64,000 bases of DNA. It comes from Streptomyces kronopolitis (GTDB taxonomy: Bacteria > Actinomycetota > Actinomycetes > Streptomycetales > Streptomycetaceae). Positions 25,835 through 35,182 of this stretch are shown here, in pieces (position 1 is the first letter of the stretch; every line of letters starts with the position of its first letter). The translations under genes and the position numbers were made by a program. Where the stretch lies: contig NZ_BMND01000006.1 in NCBI RefSeq assembly GCF_014646275.1, forward strand, positions 62,001 to 126,000. The letters run 5' to 3'. The notes under the pieces are model-generated. The model did not search any database, had not been told where the DNA came from, and saw only the letters and a list, made by a program, of their open reading frames with translations.

Positions 25835-26455
25835 TCAGGTCCAGAGCTGGGTGATCGCCACGTCCAGGTCCGCGAGCAGCCGGCGCAGCAGCGGCAGGGA
25901 CAGGCCGATGACATTGCCCGGGTCGCCGTCGATGCCGTCGATGAAGGGGGCGGAGCGGCCGTCGAGGGTGAAGGCGCCGGCGACGTGCAGCGGTTCGCCG
26001 CTCGCGACGTAGGCGGTGATCTCCTCGTCGGTCGGCTCGCCGAAGCGGACGGTGGTCGAGGCGGTGGCGGACACCCGGCGGCCGGTCGCGGTGTCGATGA
26101 CGCAGTGGCCGGTCCGCAGGACGCCGGAGCGGCCGCGCATGGACTTCCAGCGGGCGGTGGCGTCCTCGGCGTCGGCGGGCTTGCCCAGCGCCTGCCCGTC
26201 CAGCTCCAGCACCGAGTCGCAGCCGACGACCAGCGCGCCGTGGATCTCCGGGCGGGCGGCGACGACGTCCGCCTTCGCCTCGGCGAGGACGCGGGCCAGC
26301 TCGCGGGGCGTCGGGGCGCTCAGCGCGTCCTCGTCGACCCCGCTGACGACGACCTCGGGCGCCAGCCCGGCCTGCCGCAGCAGGGCCAGCCGGGCGGGGG
26401 ACTGGGAGGCGAGGACGAGGCGGCGGGGGCGGGGCTCTTCGGTCATGTGCGCCAT
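25835..26455 (-). CDS. Maf/YceF-type nucleotide pyrophosphatase
   Basis: 206 aa. Hydrolyses non-canonical or canonical nucleoside triphosphates to monophosphates, a housekeeping function tied to septum control. Motifs: [44 protein letters not shown], and [28 protein letters not shown] 26455 has a weak GGGG upstream; an in-frame ATG 26446 is an equal alternative. It follows the penicillin-binding protein gene closely (35 bases) on the same strand. Confidence 0.88.
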   Translation of the reverse strand: MAHMTEEPRPRRLVLASQSPARLALLRQAGLAPEVVVSGVDEDALSAPTPRELARVLAEAKADVVAARPEIHGALVVGCDSVLELDGQALGKPADAEDATARWKSMRGRSGVLRTGHCVIDTATGRRVSATASTTVRFGEPTDEEITAYVASGEPLHVAGAFTLDGRSAPFIDGIDGDPGNVIGLSLPLLRRLLADLDVAITQLWT

Positions 26456-26490
26456 CGTACGGAGCCCCGCCGCGGCGGGTGGTGCCCGGA

Positions 26491-27975
26491 CTACTTGTTG
26501 AGCACCGCTTCCATCACGGACTTGGCGATCGGCCCGCCCAGCTTGCCGCCGGCGATCTCCGAGCGGGGGATGTCCATGTCCTTGGGGTCGACGAAGACGG
26601 CGACCGCGACCGGCGAGGTGCCGTCGCTCTGCTTGGCGTAGGAGACGAACCAGGCGTACGGGCGCTCGTCGTTGACGTTCGCGCCGTGCTGGGCGGTGCC
26701 GGTCTTGCCGCCGACGGTCACGCCGTCGATCTTGGCCTTGGAGGCGGTGCCGTCCGAGACGGTGTACTCCATCATCTCCTGCACCTTCTTCGCGGTGTCG
26801 GCGGAGACGGCCTGGGACATCTCCTTGGGCTCCAGCTTCTCCAGCGTCGACAGGTCGGGGCCGCGGACCTCGTCGACGACGTGCGGCATCATCAGCTTCC
26901 CGTCGTTGGCGAGGGCGGCGGCGACCATCGCCATCTGCATCGGGGTGCTGGTGAGGCTGCCCTGGCCCATGCCGGTGAGGGCGGTCTGCGGCTTGTCGAG
27001 CTTGGTGGGGTAGAGGCTCTTGCTGGCCAGCATGTCGCCGAAGTCCTTGTCGTAGACATCGGAGTTGAAACCGAACTTCTCGGCGGTCTCGCGCATCTTG
27101 TCCTTGCCGACCTTCAGCGCGGTGTCGAGGAAGACGTTGTTGCACGACCACTGCATGCCGGTCTTCAGCGAGGCCTTGTCGCAGGGCGCACCGGCCACGT
27201 CGTTGCCGACCTTGGTCGAGCTGAGCGGCAGGGTGTAGGGGGTGGGGGCGCCGGTGGGGGCGTTGATGTCGCTGATCACGCCGTGCTCCAGAGCCGCCGC
27301 GGCGGTGAGAATCTTGAAGGTGGAGCCGGGGGCGTAGGTCTCGCGCAGCGCCCGGTTGTTCATCGGCTTGCTCTTGTCGTCCTCCAGCGCCTTGAACTTC
27401 TTGCCGTCGGCGCTGGAGATCCCGGCGAAGACCGAGGGGTCGTAGGAGGGGGTGGAGGCCATCGCGAGGACCTTGCCGTTGCGCGGGTCGAGCGCGACCA
27501 CCGCGCCCTTGGCGTTGAGGTCGGTCAGCCCCTTGTACGCGGCCTTCTGCGCCTTGGGGTCGATGGTGGTGAGCACATCGCCGCCGCGCGGCTTCTCGCC
27601 GGTCAGGATGGACTTGGCCTGCTTGAGGGCGAGCCGGTCGTCCTTGCCGCTGAGCACCTTCTTGTAGATGCCCTCCAGGAACGTCGAGCCCATGGCCTGC
27701 GAGGAGAACCCGGTGATCGGCGCGTACATCGGGCCGTCCTTGTAGGTCCGCTTGTACTTGAAGTCGCCGGCGGTCGCCACGGAGCCGGTGATCGGCTTGC
27801 CGCCGACGATGATGTTGCCGCGCGGGTAGGAGAATTCCTCGATCTTGACGCGGCGGTTGTGGGGGTCGCTGGCCAGGTCGTCGGCCTGCACGAACTGGAC
27901 CCAGGTGGCCCGGACCAGCAGGGCCAGCACCAGTACCCCGCAGAAGACGGCTATGTGCCGCAACGGCCTGTTCAT
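26491..27975 (-). CDS. Penicillin-binding transpeptidase
   Basis: 494 aa, membrane-anchored by one N-terminal segment ([15 protein letters not shown]). Cross-links peptidoglycan. The dimerisation domain has [16 protein letters not shown]. The transpeptidase domain contains the SxxK motif (GSTFK), SxN (SCNN) and KTG ([10 protein letters not shown]). The size matches the short FtsI/PBP2-like enzymes of actinobacteria, such as PbpA. GGAAG lies 7 bases before ATG 27975. It is followed by maf, a pairing linked with growth and division. Confidence 0.92.
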   Translation of the reverse strand: MNRPLRHIAVFCGVLVLALLVRATWVQFVQADDLASDPHNRRVKIEEFSYPRGNIIVGGKPITGSVATAGDFKYKRTYKDGPMYAPITGFSSQAMGSTFLEGIYKKVLSGKDDRLALKQAKSILTGEKPRGGDVLTTIDPKAQKAAYKGLTDLNAKGAVVALDPRNGKVLAMASTPSYDPSVFAGISSADGKKFKALEDDKSKPMNNRALRETYAPGSTFKILTAAAALEHGVISDINAPTGAPTPYTLPLSSTKVGNDVAGAPCDKASLKTGMQWSCNNVFLDTALKVGKDKMRETAEKFGFNSDVYDKDFGDMLASKSLYPTKLDKPQTALTGMGQGSLTSTPMQMAMVAAALANDGKLMMPHVVDEVRGPDLSTLEKLEPKEMSQAVSADTAKKVQEMMEYTVSDGTASKAKIDGVTVGGKTGTAQHGANVNDERPYAWFVSYAKQSDGTSPVAVAVFVDPKDMDIPRSEIAGGKLGGPIAKSVMEAVLNK

Positions 27976-28137
27976 CGCTCTTCCACTCCCGTTCGGCTGC
28001 CGGCCCGGCGAACAACGGGGCCCGATATGCGCCCTCGGGAGGGAAAGAGTGGATTTCAGGGGCAATGGTTGCCGGCGGAGGCTGTGACCGTTACCTCTCC
28101 GCGGACGGGAACACCGGCCGCGCGCGGGCCGGACCGG

Positions 28138-28266
28138 CTATCCCCGCATGATCAGGACCATCACCACGATCGCGGCGACGGCCAGCACGATGCCCATCCG
28201 GTGGAGCCTGGCCTGCATGTCGCGCAGCTCCTCCGGAGGCTCATCGGGCGGATCGGACCACAGCAT
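28138..28266 (-). CDS. 42-aa single-pass membrane protein (MmpB-like)
   Basis: 42 aa: an acidic Pro-rich head (LWSDPPDEPPEELRDMQ), a short amphipathic linker, and one transmembrane helix (about residues 22-40, ending VVMVLIMRG). It resembles the small Streptomyces morphogenic membrane protein I recall as MmpB, from memory only, so no symbol is given. A longer frame starts at 28353, but this ATG with the conserved-looking head is more credible. The gene lies just after a 36-bp perfect palindrome and downstream of the acyl-CoA carboxylase genes. Confidence 0.6.
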   Translation of the reverse strand: MLWSDPPDEPPEELRDMQARLHRMGIVLAVAAIVVMVLIMRG

Positions 28267-28290
28267 GTATCGATCCTGTGCCCGGAGCAC

Positions 28291-28326
28291 GGGTGGCGCC
28301 TGAGTACGCGTACTCAGGCGCCACCC
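28291..28326. terminator. 36-bp perfect palindrome
   Basis: The 18-base arm GGGTGGCGCCTGAGTACG (28291-28308) is followed at once by its exact complement to 28326, leaving no loop. It lies between the carboxylase epsilon gene and the 42-aa membrane protein gene and probably ends the carboxylase transcript, although its position 25 bases before an ATG would also allow a leader role. The TGAGTACGCGTACTCA core is one I recall from other Streptomyces hairpins. Confidence 0.75.
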
Positions 28327-28428
28327 GCAGGAAGGACTAGACGGGTGCATCATGCACCGATCTGACCGGTCCGCCGGACCGGGCGGCCCGCCCGGCTCAC
28401 CCGGCCGGTCACCGCCCGCGCCGCCGGC

Positions 28429-28641
28429 TCAGTGCGGCCAGTAGCTCGTCCGCCAGGCCCGCGGGCCCGGGTGCGGCATCCGCGACCGGGCCGGAACCGT
28501 GGACGCGGGGTCGGACCACTCGGTGCCGCGGTCCTTCCCGCCGGGCGCGGCGGCCGCGGCCGCCGCCGCGCGGGCCTGCACCACCGCCAGTGCGGCGGCC
28601 AGCTCCTCGGGTGTGGGATTGCCCCGTACGACCTTGATCAT
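28429..28641 (-). CDS. Acyl-CoA carboxylase epsilon subunit
   Basis: 70 aa. MIKVVRGNPTPEELAAALAVVQARAAAAAA is the typical epsilon opening (KVVRGxPTxEELAAL), and the C-terminus has the RxxWRTSYWPH pattern of the family. In actinobacteria this small subunit stabilises the alpha-beta carboxylase complex and raises its activity. It lies 49 bases after the carboxyltransferase gene on the same strand. Confidence 0.88.
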   Translation of the reverse strand: MIKVVRGNPTPEELAAALAVVQARAAAAAAAAPGGKDRGTEWSDPASTVPARSRMPHPGPRAWRTSYWPH

Positions 28642-28690
28642 GGAGAACGGCTCCCTTCGCCGGTCGTGCTGGTCCTGCTTGTTCTGCCGG

Positions 28691-30280
28691 TCAGAGCGGG
28701 ATGTTGCCGTGCTTCTTCGGCGGCAGCGCCTCGCGCTTGTTGCGCAGCGTGCGCAGTCCGCGGACGATGTGCCGGCGCGTCTCGGACGGCATGATCACCG
28801 CGTCGACGTAGCCGCGCTCGGCCGCCACGTACGGGTTGAGCAGGGCGTCCTCGTACTCCTGGATCAGCTCCTGGCGCCGCTCGTCCTGGGCCGACGGGTC
28901 CTCGATCGCGGCCAGCGTGCGGCGGTGCAGGATGTTGACCGCGCCCTGCGCGCCCATGACGGCGATCTGCGCGGTCGGCCAGGCCAGGTTGAGGTCCGCG
29001 CCCAGGTGCTTGGAGCCCATGACGTCGTAGGCGCCGCCGAACGCCTTGCGGGTGATGACCGTGATCAGCGGGACGGTGGCCTCGGCGTACGCGTAGATCA
29101 GCTTGGCGCCGCGCCGGATGATGCCGTCCCACTCCTGGTCGGTGCCGGGCAGGAAGCCGGGCACGTCCACGAAGGTGATCACCGGGACGTTGAACGCGTC
29201 GCAGGTCCGCACGAACCGCGCGGCCTTTTCCGACGCCTTGATGTCCAAGATGCCCGCGAACTGCATGGGCTGGTTGGCCACCACGCCCACCGCATGGCCC
29301 TCGACCCGCCCGAAGCCGGTCAGGATGTTCGGCGCGAACAGTGCCTGGGTCTCCAGGAATTCGTGGTCGTCCAGCACATGCTCGATCGCGGTGTGCATGT
29401 CGTACGGCTGATTGGCCGAATCCGGGATCAGCGCGTCCAGCTCGCGGTCGGTGTCCGAGGTCTCCAGGTCCGCCTCCTCCGGGAAGGCCGGCGCCTCGGA
29501 GAGGTTGTTGGACGGCAGGTAGGACAGCAGGCCCTTGATGTACTCGATCGCGTCCTTCTCGTCACCCGCCATGTGGTGCGCCACGCCGGAGGTGGTGTTG
29601 TGCGTGCGGGCGCCGCCCAGCTCCTCGAAGCCGACGTCCTCGCCGGTGACCGTCTTGATGACGTCGGGACCGGTGATGAACATGTGCGAGGTCTGATCGA
29701 CCATGACGGTGAAGTCGGTGATGGCGGGGGAGTAGACCGCGCCGCCCGCACACGGCCCGACGATCAGGCTGATCTGCGGGATCACACCGGAGGCGTGGGT
29801 GTTGCGGCGGAAGATCTCGCCGTACATGCCCAGCGAGGCCACACCCTCCTGGATGCGCGCGCCACCGGAGTCGTTGATGCCGATGACCGGGCAGCCGGTC
29901 TTGAGCGCGAAGTCCATCACCTTGACGATCTTCTCGCCGTAGACCTCGCCCAGCGCCCCGCCGAAGACCGTGAAGTCCTGGGAGAAGACGGCCACCGGGC
30001 GGCCGTCGACCGTGCCGTAGCCGGACACCACGCCGTCACCGTAGGGACGGGTCTGCTCCAGCCCGAAATTGGTCGACCGGTGCCGCGCGAACTCGTCCAG
30101 CTCGACGAAGGAGCCCTCGTCCAGCAGCAGATCGATGCGCTCACGCGCCGTCAACTTCCCCTTGGCGTGCTGCTTTTCCACCGCACGGGCGGAACCGGCG
30201 TGCGTGGCCTCTTCGACCCGCCGCTTCAGATCCGCCAATTTGCCCGCGGTGGTGTGGATGTGTGCTTCCGGCTCGGACAT
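28691..30280 (-). CDS. pccB: Acyl-CoA (propionyl-CoA type) carboxylase beta subunit, carboxyltransferase
   Basis: 529 aa. Transfers carboxyl from biotin to acetyl- or propionyl-CoA, giving malonyl- or methylmalonyl-CoA for fatty acid and polyketide synthesis. N-terminal half: [19 protein letters not shown] and [15 protein letters not shown]-terminal half: [33 protein letters not shown]. The gly-rich oxyanion-hole motifs GGARIQ and GGAYD are intact. The segment [17 protein letters not shown] is the acyl-CoA pocket. It is followed by the epsilon subunit and is divergent from birA. Synteny suggests PccB; acyl specificity depends on one residue I did not resolve. Confidence 0.92.
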   Translation of the reverse strand: MSEPEAHIHTTAGKLADLKRRVEEATHAGSARAVEKQHAKGKLTARERIDLLLDEGSFVELDEFARHRSTNFGLEQTRPYGDGVVSGYGTVDGRPVAVFSQDFTVFGGALGEVYGEKIVKVMDFALKTGCPVIGINDSGGARIQEGVASLGMYGEIFRRNTHASGVIPQISLIVGPCAGGAVYSPAITDFTVMVDQTSHMFITGPDVIKTVTGEDVGFEELGGARTHNTTSGVAHHMAGDEKDAIEYIKGLLSYLPSNNLSEAPAFPEEADLETSDTDRELDALIPDSANQPYDMHTAIEHVLDDHEFLETQALFAPNILTGFGRVEGHAVGVVANQPMQFAGILDIKASEKAARFVRTCDAFNVPVITFVDVPGFLPGTDQEWDGIIRRGAKLIYAYAEATVPLITVITRKAFGGAYDVMGSKHLGADLNLAWPTAQIAVMGAQGAVNILHRRTLAAIEDPSAQDERRQELIQEYEDALLNPYVAAERGYVDAVIMPSETRRHIVRGLRTLRNKREALPPKKHGNIPL

Positions 30281-30411
30281 CGGGATGCGGCTCCTGCTCG
30301 TCCTGGACTGGTGCTCGTGCTGAGGGTGGTATGCGTTGGGCTACTGATTCGTAGCGTATCGGCGGGACTGCTCAGCGGCACTGCGTCGTTGACCACACCT
30401 AGGCTGGTCCC

Positions 30412-31335
30412 ATGACGCCTCAACCACCGGAAAACCGGGACAAAGATGCCGGTCGCTGGAGCGATCTGGGCCGCCCCCCGCTGAACGCCGCGGCGCTGCG
30501 CCGGGCCCTGGTGCGCCCCGGCTCGCTGTGGACCTCCCTGGACGTCGTGCCCGCCACCGGCTCCACCAACACCGACCTGGCCCAGCGTGCGGCGCGGGGC
30601 GAGGCCGCCGAGGGCGCCGTCCTGGTGGCCGAGGAGCAGTCCGCCGGCCGCGGCCGCCTCGACCGCGCCTGGTCGGCGCCCGCCCGCTCCGGCCTCTTCT
30701 TCTCCGTCTACCTCACGCCCCGCGTCCCCGTGGAGCGCTGGGGCTGGCTGCCGCTGCTCGCCGGGGTCGCCACCGCCACCGCGGTCTCCAAGGTGGCCGG
30801 CATCGACACGGCACTCAAGTGGCCCAACGACCTCCTGGTGACGTCCGCCGGAGCGGCCGCCGGGCCCGCGGGGGAGCGCAAGGCGGGCGGCATCCTCGCC
30901 GAGCGGGCCGGGGACGGCGTCGTCGTCGGCACCGGCCTCAACGTCTCCCTCACCGCCGAGGAACTCCCGGTGCCCACGGCCGGCTCGCTGGCCCTGGCCG
31001 GTGCCGTCAGCACCGACCGCGACCCGCTGCTGCGTGCCGTCCTTCGGTCGCTGGAGGAGTGGTACGGCGCCTGGCAGGACGCCGGCGGCGACCCCGCCGC
31101 CAGCCGCCTCCAGGAGGCCTACGCCGCCGGCTGCGCCACCCTGGGCCGTTCGGTGCGCGCCGAGCTCCCCGGGGGCGACGACCTCACCGGCGAGGCCGTG
31201 GCCATCGACGGCGACGGGCGCCTGGTGCTGGCCACCGCGAACGGCGTACAGCGCCCGGTCGGGGCCGGGGACATCGTTCATCTGCGTCCCGCGCCGCCGG
31301 CCGGGACCGCGGACGGTGCCGGTCAGCAGGGCTGA
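30412..31335 (+). CDS. birA: Biotin--[acetyl-CoA-carboxylase] ligase
   Basis: 307 aa, catalytic type without a DNA-binding domain. Motifs: VVPATGSTNTDLAQRA, the biotinyl-AMP loop AEEQSAGRGRLDRAWSAP, FFSVYLTP, IKWPND equivalent ALKWPNDLLV, and KAGGILAE. A C-terminal SH3-like domain (LTGEAVAIDGDGRLVLAT) is present. Attaches biotin to the carrier Lys of AccA2. It is divergent from the carboxyltransferase gene with 131 bases between, so carboxylase and ligase expression may be linked. Confidence 0.93.
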   Translation: MTPQPPENRDKDAGRWSDLGRPPLNAAALRRALVRPGSLWTSLDVVPATGSTNTDLAQRAARGEAAEGAVLVAEEQSAGRGRLDRAWSAPARSGLFFSVYLTPRVPVERWGWLPLLAGVATATAVSKVAGIDTALKWPNDLLVTSAGAAAGPAGERKAGGILAERAGDGVVVGTGLNVSLTAEELPVPTAGSLALAGAVSTDRDPLLRAVLRSLEEWYGAWQDAGGDPAASRLQEAYAAGCATLGRSVRAELPGGDDLTGEAVAIDGDGRLVLATANGVQRPVGAGDIVHLRPAPPAGTADGAGQQG

Positions 31336-31517
31336 GCGGGCCGGCGGCACCGCGTCCGCCGGCCGGGCCCGGGCCCTGGTCTTCCGTGGTCAGGGCCGAC
31401 ATGTGAGAGTGAGCCAGAGCACACCTGCCGTATCGTTGAGGCGGTCCGCCAGGGAGCGGACCACCGGCGAGCAGTGATCGGAAGGGCAGTGCGCAGGGAT
31501 CGGACAGGGAGCGGCCG

Positions 31518-32774
31518 GTGACCGCCGACGACTCGGGCGCCACCCCGCGCGACGTGGACACCGGGGACGACGCCGTGCCGGGCGCCCCCGACGACGGCTC
31601 CGCGGGCGACTCCGCCCGCGGGGGCGGCGGTGCGGGCGACGCTCCCGCCGACGGCTCCGCACCGGCCGGCACCGACCCGGCGCGCGCCGCCTCCGAGGGG
31701 GCCCCCGCGGCCCGCGAGGCGGACGACGAGAACACCATCGCCATCCGCCTCGAACAGCTCATCCTCGGCGCCGACCGCCGCTACACCCCGTTCCAGGCGG
31801 CCCGCGGCGCCGGTGTCTCGATGGATCTGGCGGCCCGCTTCTGGCGGGCCATGGGTTTCGCCGACATCGGCCAGGTCAAGGCGCTGACCGAGGCCGATGT
31901 GCTGGCCCTGCGCCGCCTCGCCGGCCTCGTCGAGGCGGGCCTGCTGAGCGAGGCCATGGCCATCCAGGTCGCCCGGTCCACGGGCCAGACCACCGCCCGA
32001 CTGGCCGACTGGCAGATCGACTCCTTCCTGGAGGGCCTCACCGAGCCCCAGGACTCCGGCCTGACCCGTACCGAGATCACCTACCCGCTGGTCGAGCTGC
32101 TGCTGCCCGAGCTGGAGGAGTTCCTCGTCTACGTCTGGCGGCGCCAGCTCGCCGCCGCCACCGGCCGGGTGGTGCGGGCCCAGGACGACGCCGAGATGGT
32201 CGACCGCCGGCTCGCCGTGGGCTTCGCCGACCTGGTGGGCTTCACCCGCCTGACCCGCCGCCTGGAGGAGGAGGAACTCGGCGAGCTGGTGGAGGCGTTC
32301 GAGACCACCTGCTCCGACCTGGTGGCCGCGCACGGCGGCCGGCTCATCAAGACCCTCGGTGACGAGGTGCTCTTCTCCGCCGACGACGCCGGGGTCGCCG
32401 CCGAGATCGGCCTGCGGCTGATCGAGACGATGACCCACGACGAGACGATGCCGGAGCTGCGCGTCGGCATCGCCTTCGGCACCGTCACGACCCGGATGGG
32501 CGACGTCTTCGGCACGACCGTGAATCTCGCGAGCCGGCTGACCTCGATAGCGCCGAAGGACACCGTGCTGGTGGACGAGGCGTTCGCCGAGGAACTGGGG
32601 CGGATAGGCGAGGCGCCGGTCTCCGAGGCGGAGGCGGCGGCCGCGGAGAAGGCCGCCGAGGAGGGCACCGGCAGCCCGCCCCCGCCCTACCGCTTCGCGC
32701 TCCAGCCGATGTGGCAGCGGCCGGTGCGCGGGCTGGGCGTCGTCGAACCCTGGCTGCTGAGCCGCCGCGACTGA
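31518..32774 (+). CDS. cya: Class III adenylate cyclase
   Basis: 418 aa cytoplasmic enzyme producing cAMP. N-terminal 75 residues are acidic and low complexity. A helical domain of about 110 residues follows (NTIAIRLEQLILGADRRYTPFQAARGAGV), as in other Streptomyces Cya proteins. The cyclase domain has the metal-binding FADLVGFTRLTRRL, LIKTLGDEVLFSADD (Lys and Asp for purine), and TTVNLASRLTSIAPK with the transition-state Asn and Arg. GTG 31518 is preceded by GGGAGCGGCCG. In S. coelicolor Cya is needed for germination; that is family knowledge. There is a 182-base gap after birA. Confidence 0.9.
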   Translation: MTADDSGATPRDVDTGDDAVPGAPDDGSAGDSARGGGGAGDAPADGSAPAGTDPARAASEGAPAAREADDENTIAIRLEQLILGADRRYTPFQAARGAGVSMDLAARFWRAMGFADIGQVKALTEADVLALRRLAGLVEAGLLSEAMAIQVARSTGQTTARLADWQIDSFLEGLTEPQDSGLTRTEITYPLVELLLPELEEFLVYVWRRQLAAATGRVVRAQDDAEMVDRRLAVGFADLVGFTRLTRRLEEEELGELVEAFETTCSDLVAAHGGRLIKTLGDEVLFSADDAGVAAEIGLRLIETMTHDETMPELRVGIAFGTVTTRMGDVFGTTVNLASRLTSIAPKDTVLVDEAFAEELGRIGEAPVSEAEAAAAEKAAEEGTGSPPPPYRFALQPMWQRPVRGLGVVEPWLLSRRD

Positions 32775-32908
32775 CCGGGGCGCCGCCCGCCCGGGCCGTG
32801 CGGGGTCCGTCCGCCCGTGACGAAGCCTCCCGCCCCCTCCTGTGCCCCGGGGCGCGTACCTGACATGATCCCAGCGTCAGGTCAACGACCGTTAACAGGG
32901 AGGGCTGC

Positions 32909-33709
32909 ATGTCACAGCGACGGTTCGGCGCGGACGGCTGGGTGGCCATCGAGCGCCATGACCACGTGGCGGAACTGATCATGGACCGCCCGAAGGCCAT
33001 GAACGCCGTGTCGACGGCGATGGCCGACAGCCTGGCGCAGGCCTGCGAGGAGCTGGCGGCGGACCGCACGGTCCGGGCGGTGGTCCTCACCTCCACCCAC
33101 GAGCGGGCGTTCTGCGTCGGCGCGGACCTCAAGGAGCGCAACTCCCTCACCGACGCGGAGCTGATGCGGCAGCGCCCGCGCACCCGCGCCGCCTACACGG
33201 GCGTGCTGGAACTGCCGATGCCCACCATCGCCGCGGTGCACGGCTTCGCGCTCGGCGGCGGCTACGAGCTGGCGCTGGCCTGCGATCTGATCGTGGCCGA
33301 CGGGACGGCGACGGTCGGCCTGCCGGAGGTGTCGGTGGGCGTCATCCCCGGGGGCGGCGGCACCCAGCTGCTGCCGCGCCGGGTGGGCGCGGCGCGGGCG
33401 GCCGAGCTGGTCTTCACCGCGCGGCGGGTGCCGGCGGCCGAGGCCGCGGAGCTGGGCCTGGTCGACCAGCTGACCGAGGACGGGCGCGACCGCGCCGAGG
33501 CGCTGGAGCTGGCGGCCCGGATCGCCCGGAACTCGCCGCTGGGGCTGCGCGCCGCCAAGCGCGCGATGCGGCTGGGGCACGGCCTGGACCTGCGGACCGG
33601 CCTGGACCTGGAGGACGGCGCCTGGCGCAGCGTGGCCTTCTCCGGGGACCGGACGGAGGGCGTGGCGGCCTTCAACGAGAAGCGCGCGCCGCAGTGGCCC
33701 GGGGAGTGA
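32909..33709 (+). CDS. Enoyl-CoA hydratase/isomerase family protein
   Basis: 266 aa crotonase fold. Typical segments: MDRPKAMNAVSTAMADSL, FCVGADLKERNSL, AAVHGFALGGGYELALACDLIVA (first oxyanion Gly), GLPEVSVGVIPGGGGTQLLPRRVG (acid/base Glu), and a C-terminal ELVFTARRVPAAEAAELGLVDQL. Hydrates trans-2-enoyl-CoA in beta-oxidation or a related pathway. AGGGAGG lies 6 bases before ATG 32909. The function beyond the superfamily is not clear. Confidence 0.92.
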   Translation: MSQRRFGADGWVAIERHDHVAELIMDRPKAMNAVSTAMADSLAQACEELAADRTVRAVVLTSTHERAFCVGADLKERNSLTDAELMRQRPRTRAAYTGVLELPMPTIAAVHGFALGGGYELALACDLIVADGTATVGLPEVSVGVIPGGGGTQLLPRRVGAARAAELVFTARRVPAAEAAELGLVDQLTEDGRDRAEALELAARIARNSPLGLRAAKRAMRLGHGLDLRTGLDLEDGAWRSVAFSGDRTEGVAAFNEKRAPQWPGE

Positions 33710-33876
33710 CCCGGGACCGCACCGCCCCTGGTGACGCACCGTAAGACCTGTCCGCAAGGCCTCACCGATTGCTCATCCGTCCCGTCCGACCAGGGCGGAC
33801 GGGACGGCGTACGGGTGTCGATCGCGCACCGGAAGGGGCGGAAGGGGTTAAACATTCCTACGCTGAGGTACAGAGC

Positions 33877-35076
33877 GTGCTCACGGTGACGGAATGCGAG
33901 GATCCGGTGACGGGCGACGGCGATGCGAGGCTGCGGGCCGTGGTGGGGCTGGCGCAGGCGATGGCGGCCGCGCACACACCGCGCGAATCGGCGCACGCCG
34001 CGGCCCGCGGCGTGTGCCGGGCCCTGGGCGGCTCCTTCGCGGCGATCTCGAAATGGGAGCGCGAGCTGGGCAAGCTGCGGGTGCTGGTCAACACCGGCGA
34101 ACTCGCCGAGGGCGAGGAGGAGTTCCCGGACGACGAGAGCTACCCCGTCCACGAGTTCCCGGAGATCGCCGGTTTCGTGCACGAGCAGTGGGCGGGCGGC
34201 GGTGAGTCCAGCGCCTGGGTGGAGACCGCCGGCGCCCTCCCGGTGGCCGTGGTGGCGCCCGGGGAGCCGGGCGGCGGCCGGGGCAACGCCCAGCGGGTGG
34301 CCGCGCTGCGCCGCCGGGGCCGCGGCTGCTGTGTGGTCGCGCCGATCGTGCTGCACGGGCGGGCCTGGGGCGAGCTGTATGTCGCGCGGCGCACCGGCGA
34401 GCCGGTCTTCGGCCGGGCGGACGCCGACTTCGCCGGGGTGCTCGCGGCCGTGACGGCCGCCGGGATCGCCCAGACCGAGCGGCTGGCGGAGGCGCGCCGG
34501 CTGGCGTTCACCGACTCCCTGACCGGGCTGGCCAACCGCCGCGCCGTCGACATGCGGCTGGACGAGGCGCTGGAGCTGCACCGCAGGGACGGCGTGGCGG
34601 TCAGCCTGGTGGTGTGCGATCTGAACGGGCTGAAGCGGGTCAACGACTCCCGCGGCCACGCGGTCGGCGACCGGCTGCTGGAGCGCTTCGGCTCGGTGCT
34701 CTCGCTGTGCGGCGCCATGCTGCCGGGCACCCTCGCCGCCCGGCTCGGCGGCGACGAATTCTGTCTGCTGGCGGTGGGCGCGCCGGCCGACGAGGTGGTC
34801 AAGGTGGCCGGTGAACTGTGCGACCGGGCGGGGGAGCTGGACCTCGGGGAGGGCGTCGCCGTCGGGGTCGCCTCGACCGGCGACCCGATCGGTGAGGTGC
34901 GCAGCGCCCGGCGGCTCTTCCGGCTCGCGGACGCCGCGCAGTACAAGGCCAAGGCGGCGCGGTCCGGCGAGCCGGTGGTCGCCGGGCGGCACGGCGGCAC
35001 CGACGACCCGGTGGTCCGGCTCGCGGACGCCCCCGACCGGCGCCCGGGGCCGGAGCGCCGGCGCTTCCGGAGGTGA
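33877..35076 (+). CDS. GAF-GGDEF diguanylate cyclase
   Basis: 399 aa cytoplasmic protein. GAF domain about residues 15-200, with Gly-rich and acidic loops (AGGGESSAW, EEEFPDDES). GGDEF domain at the C-terminus: FTDSLTGLANRRAVD, DLNGLKRVNDSRGHAVGD, and the catalytic LAARLGGDEFCLLA, intact for c-di-GMP synthesis. In Streptomyces c-di-GMP controls development through BldD. GTG 33877, with GAGG 8 bases upstream, is preferred to the longer frame from 33769. Synteny suggests the S. coelicolor homologue near hutH (CdgE in my recollection), which I leave as a note. Confidence 0.88.
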   Translation: MLTVTECEDPVTGDGDARLRAVVGLAQAMAAAHTPRESAHAAARGVCRALGGSFAAISKWERELGKLRVLVNTGELAEGEEEFPDDESYPVHEFPEIAGFVHEQWAGGGESSAWVETAGALPVAVVAPGEPGGGRGNAQRVAALRRRGRGCCVVAPIVLHGRAWGELYVARRTGEPVFGRADADFAGVLAAVTAAGIAQTERLAEARRLAFTDSLTGLANRRAVDMRLDEALELHRRDGVAVSLVVCDLNGLKRVNDSRGHAVGDRLLERFGSVLSLCGAMLPGTLAARLGGDEFCLLAVGAPADEVVKVAGELCDRAGELDLGEGVAVGVASTGDPIGEVRSARRLFRLADAAQYKAKAARSGEPVVAGRHGGTDDPVVRLADAPDRRPGPERRRFRR

Positions 35077-35158
35077 GGCGGCGCGCTCCCGGCGGCCTCC
35101 GGGCCGGCGTGCACGCCCGGTAAGGGGTGATCCCGAAATCCGGTGGTGACATCTGACG

Positions 35159-35182
35159 ATTCAGTCTCTAGGGTGCCTGAAT
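35159..35182. promoter_or_regulatory. Inverted repeat ATTCAG-N12-CTGAAT before hutH
   Basis: ATTCAG (35159-35164) and CTGAAT (35177-35182) end right at the hutH ATG (35183). The spacing and place suggest an operator or attenuator for hutH. No hut regulator gene is in the window. Confidence 0.45.
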
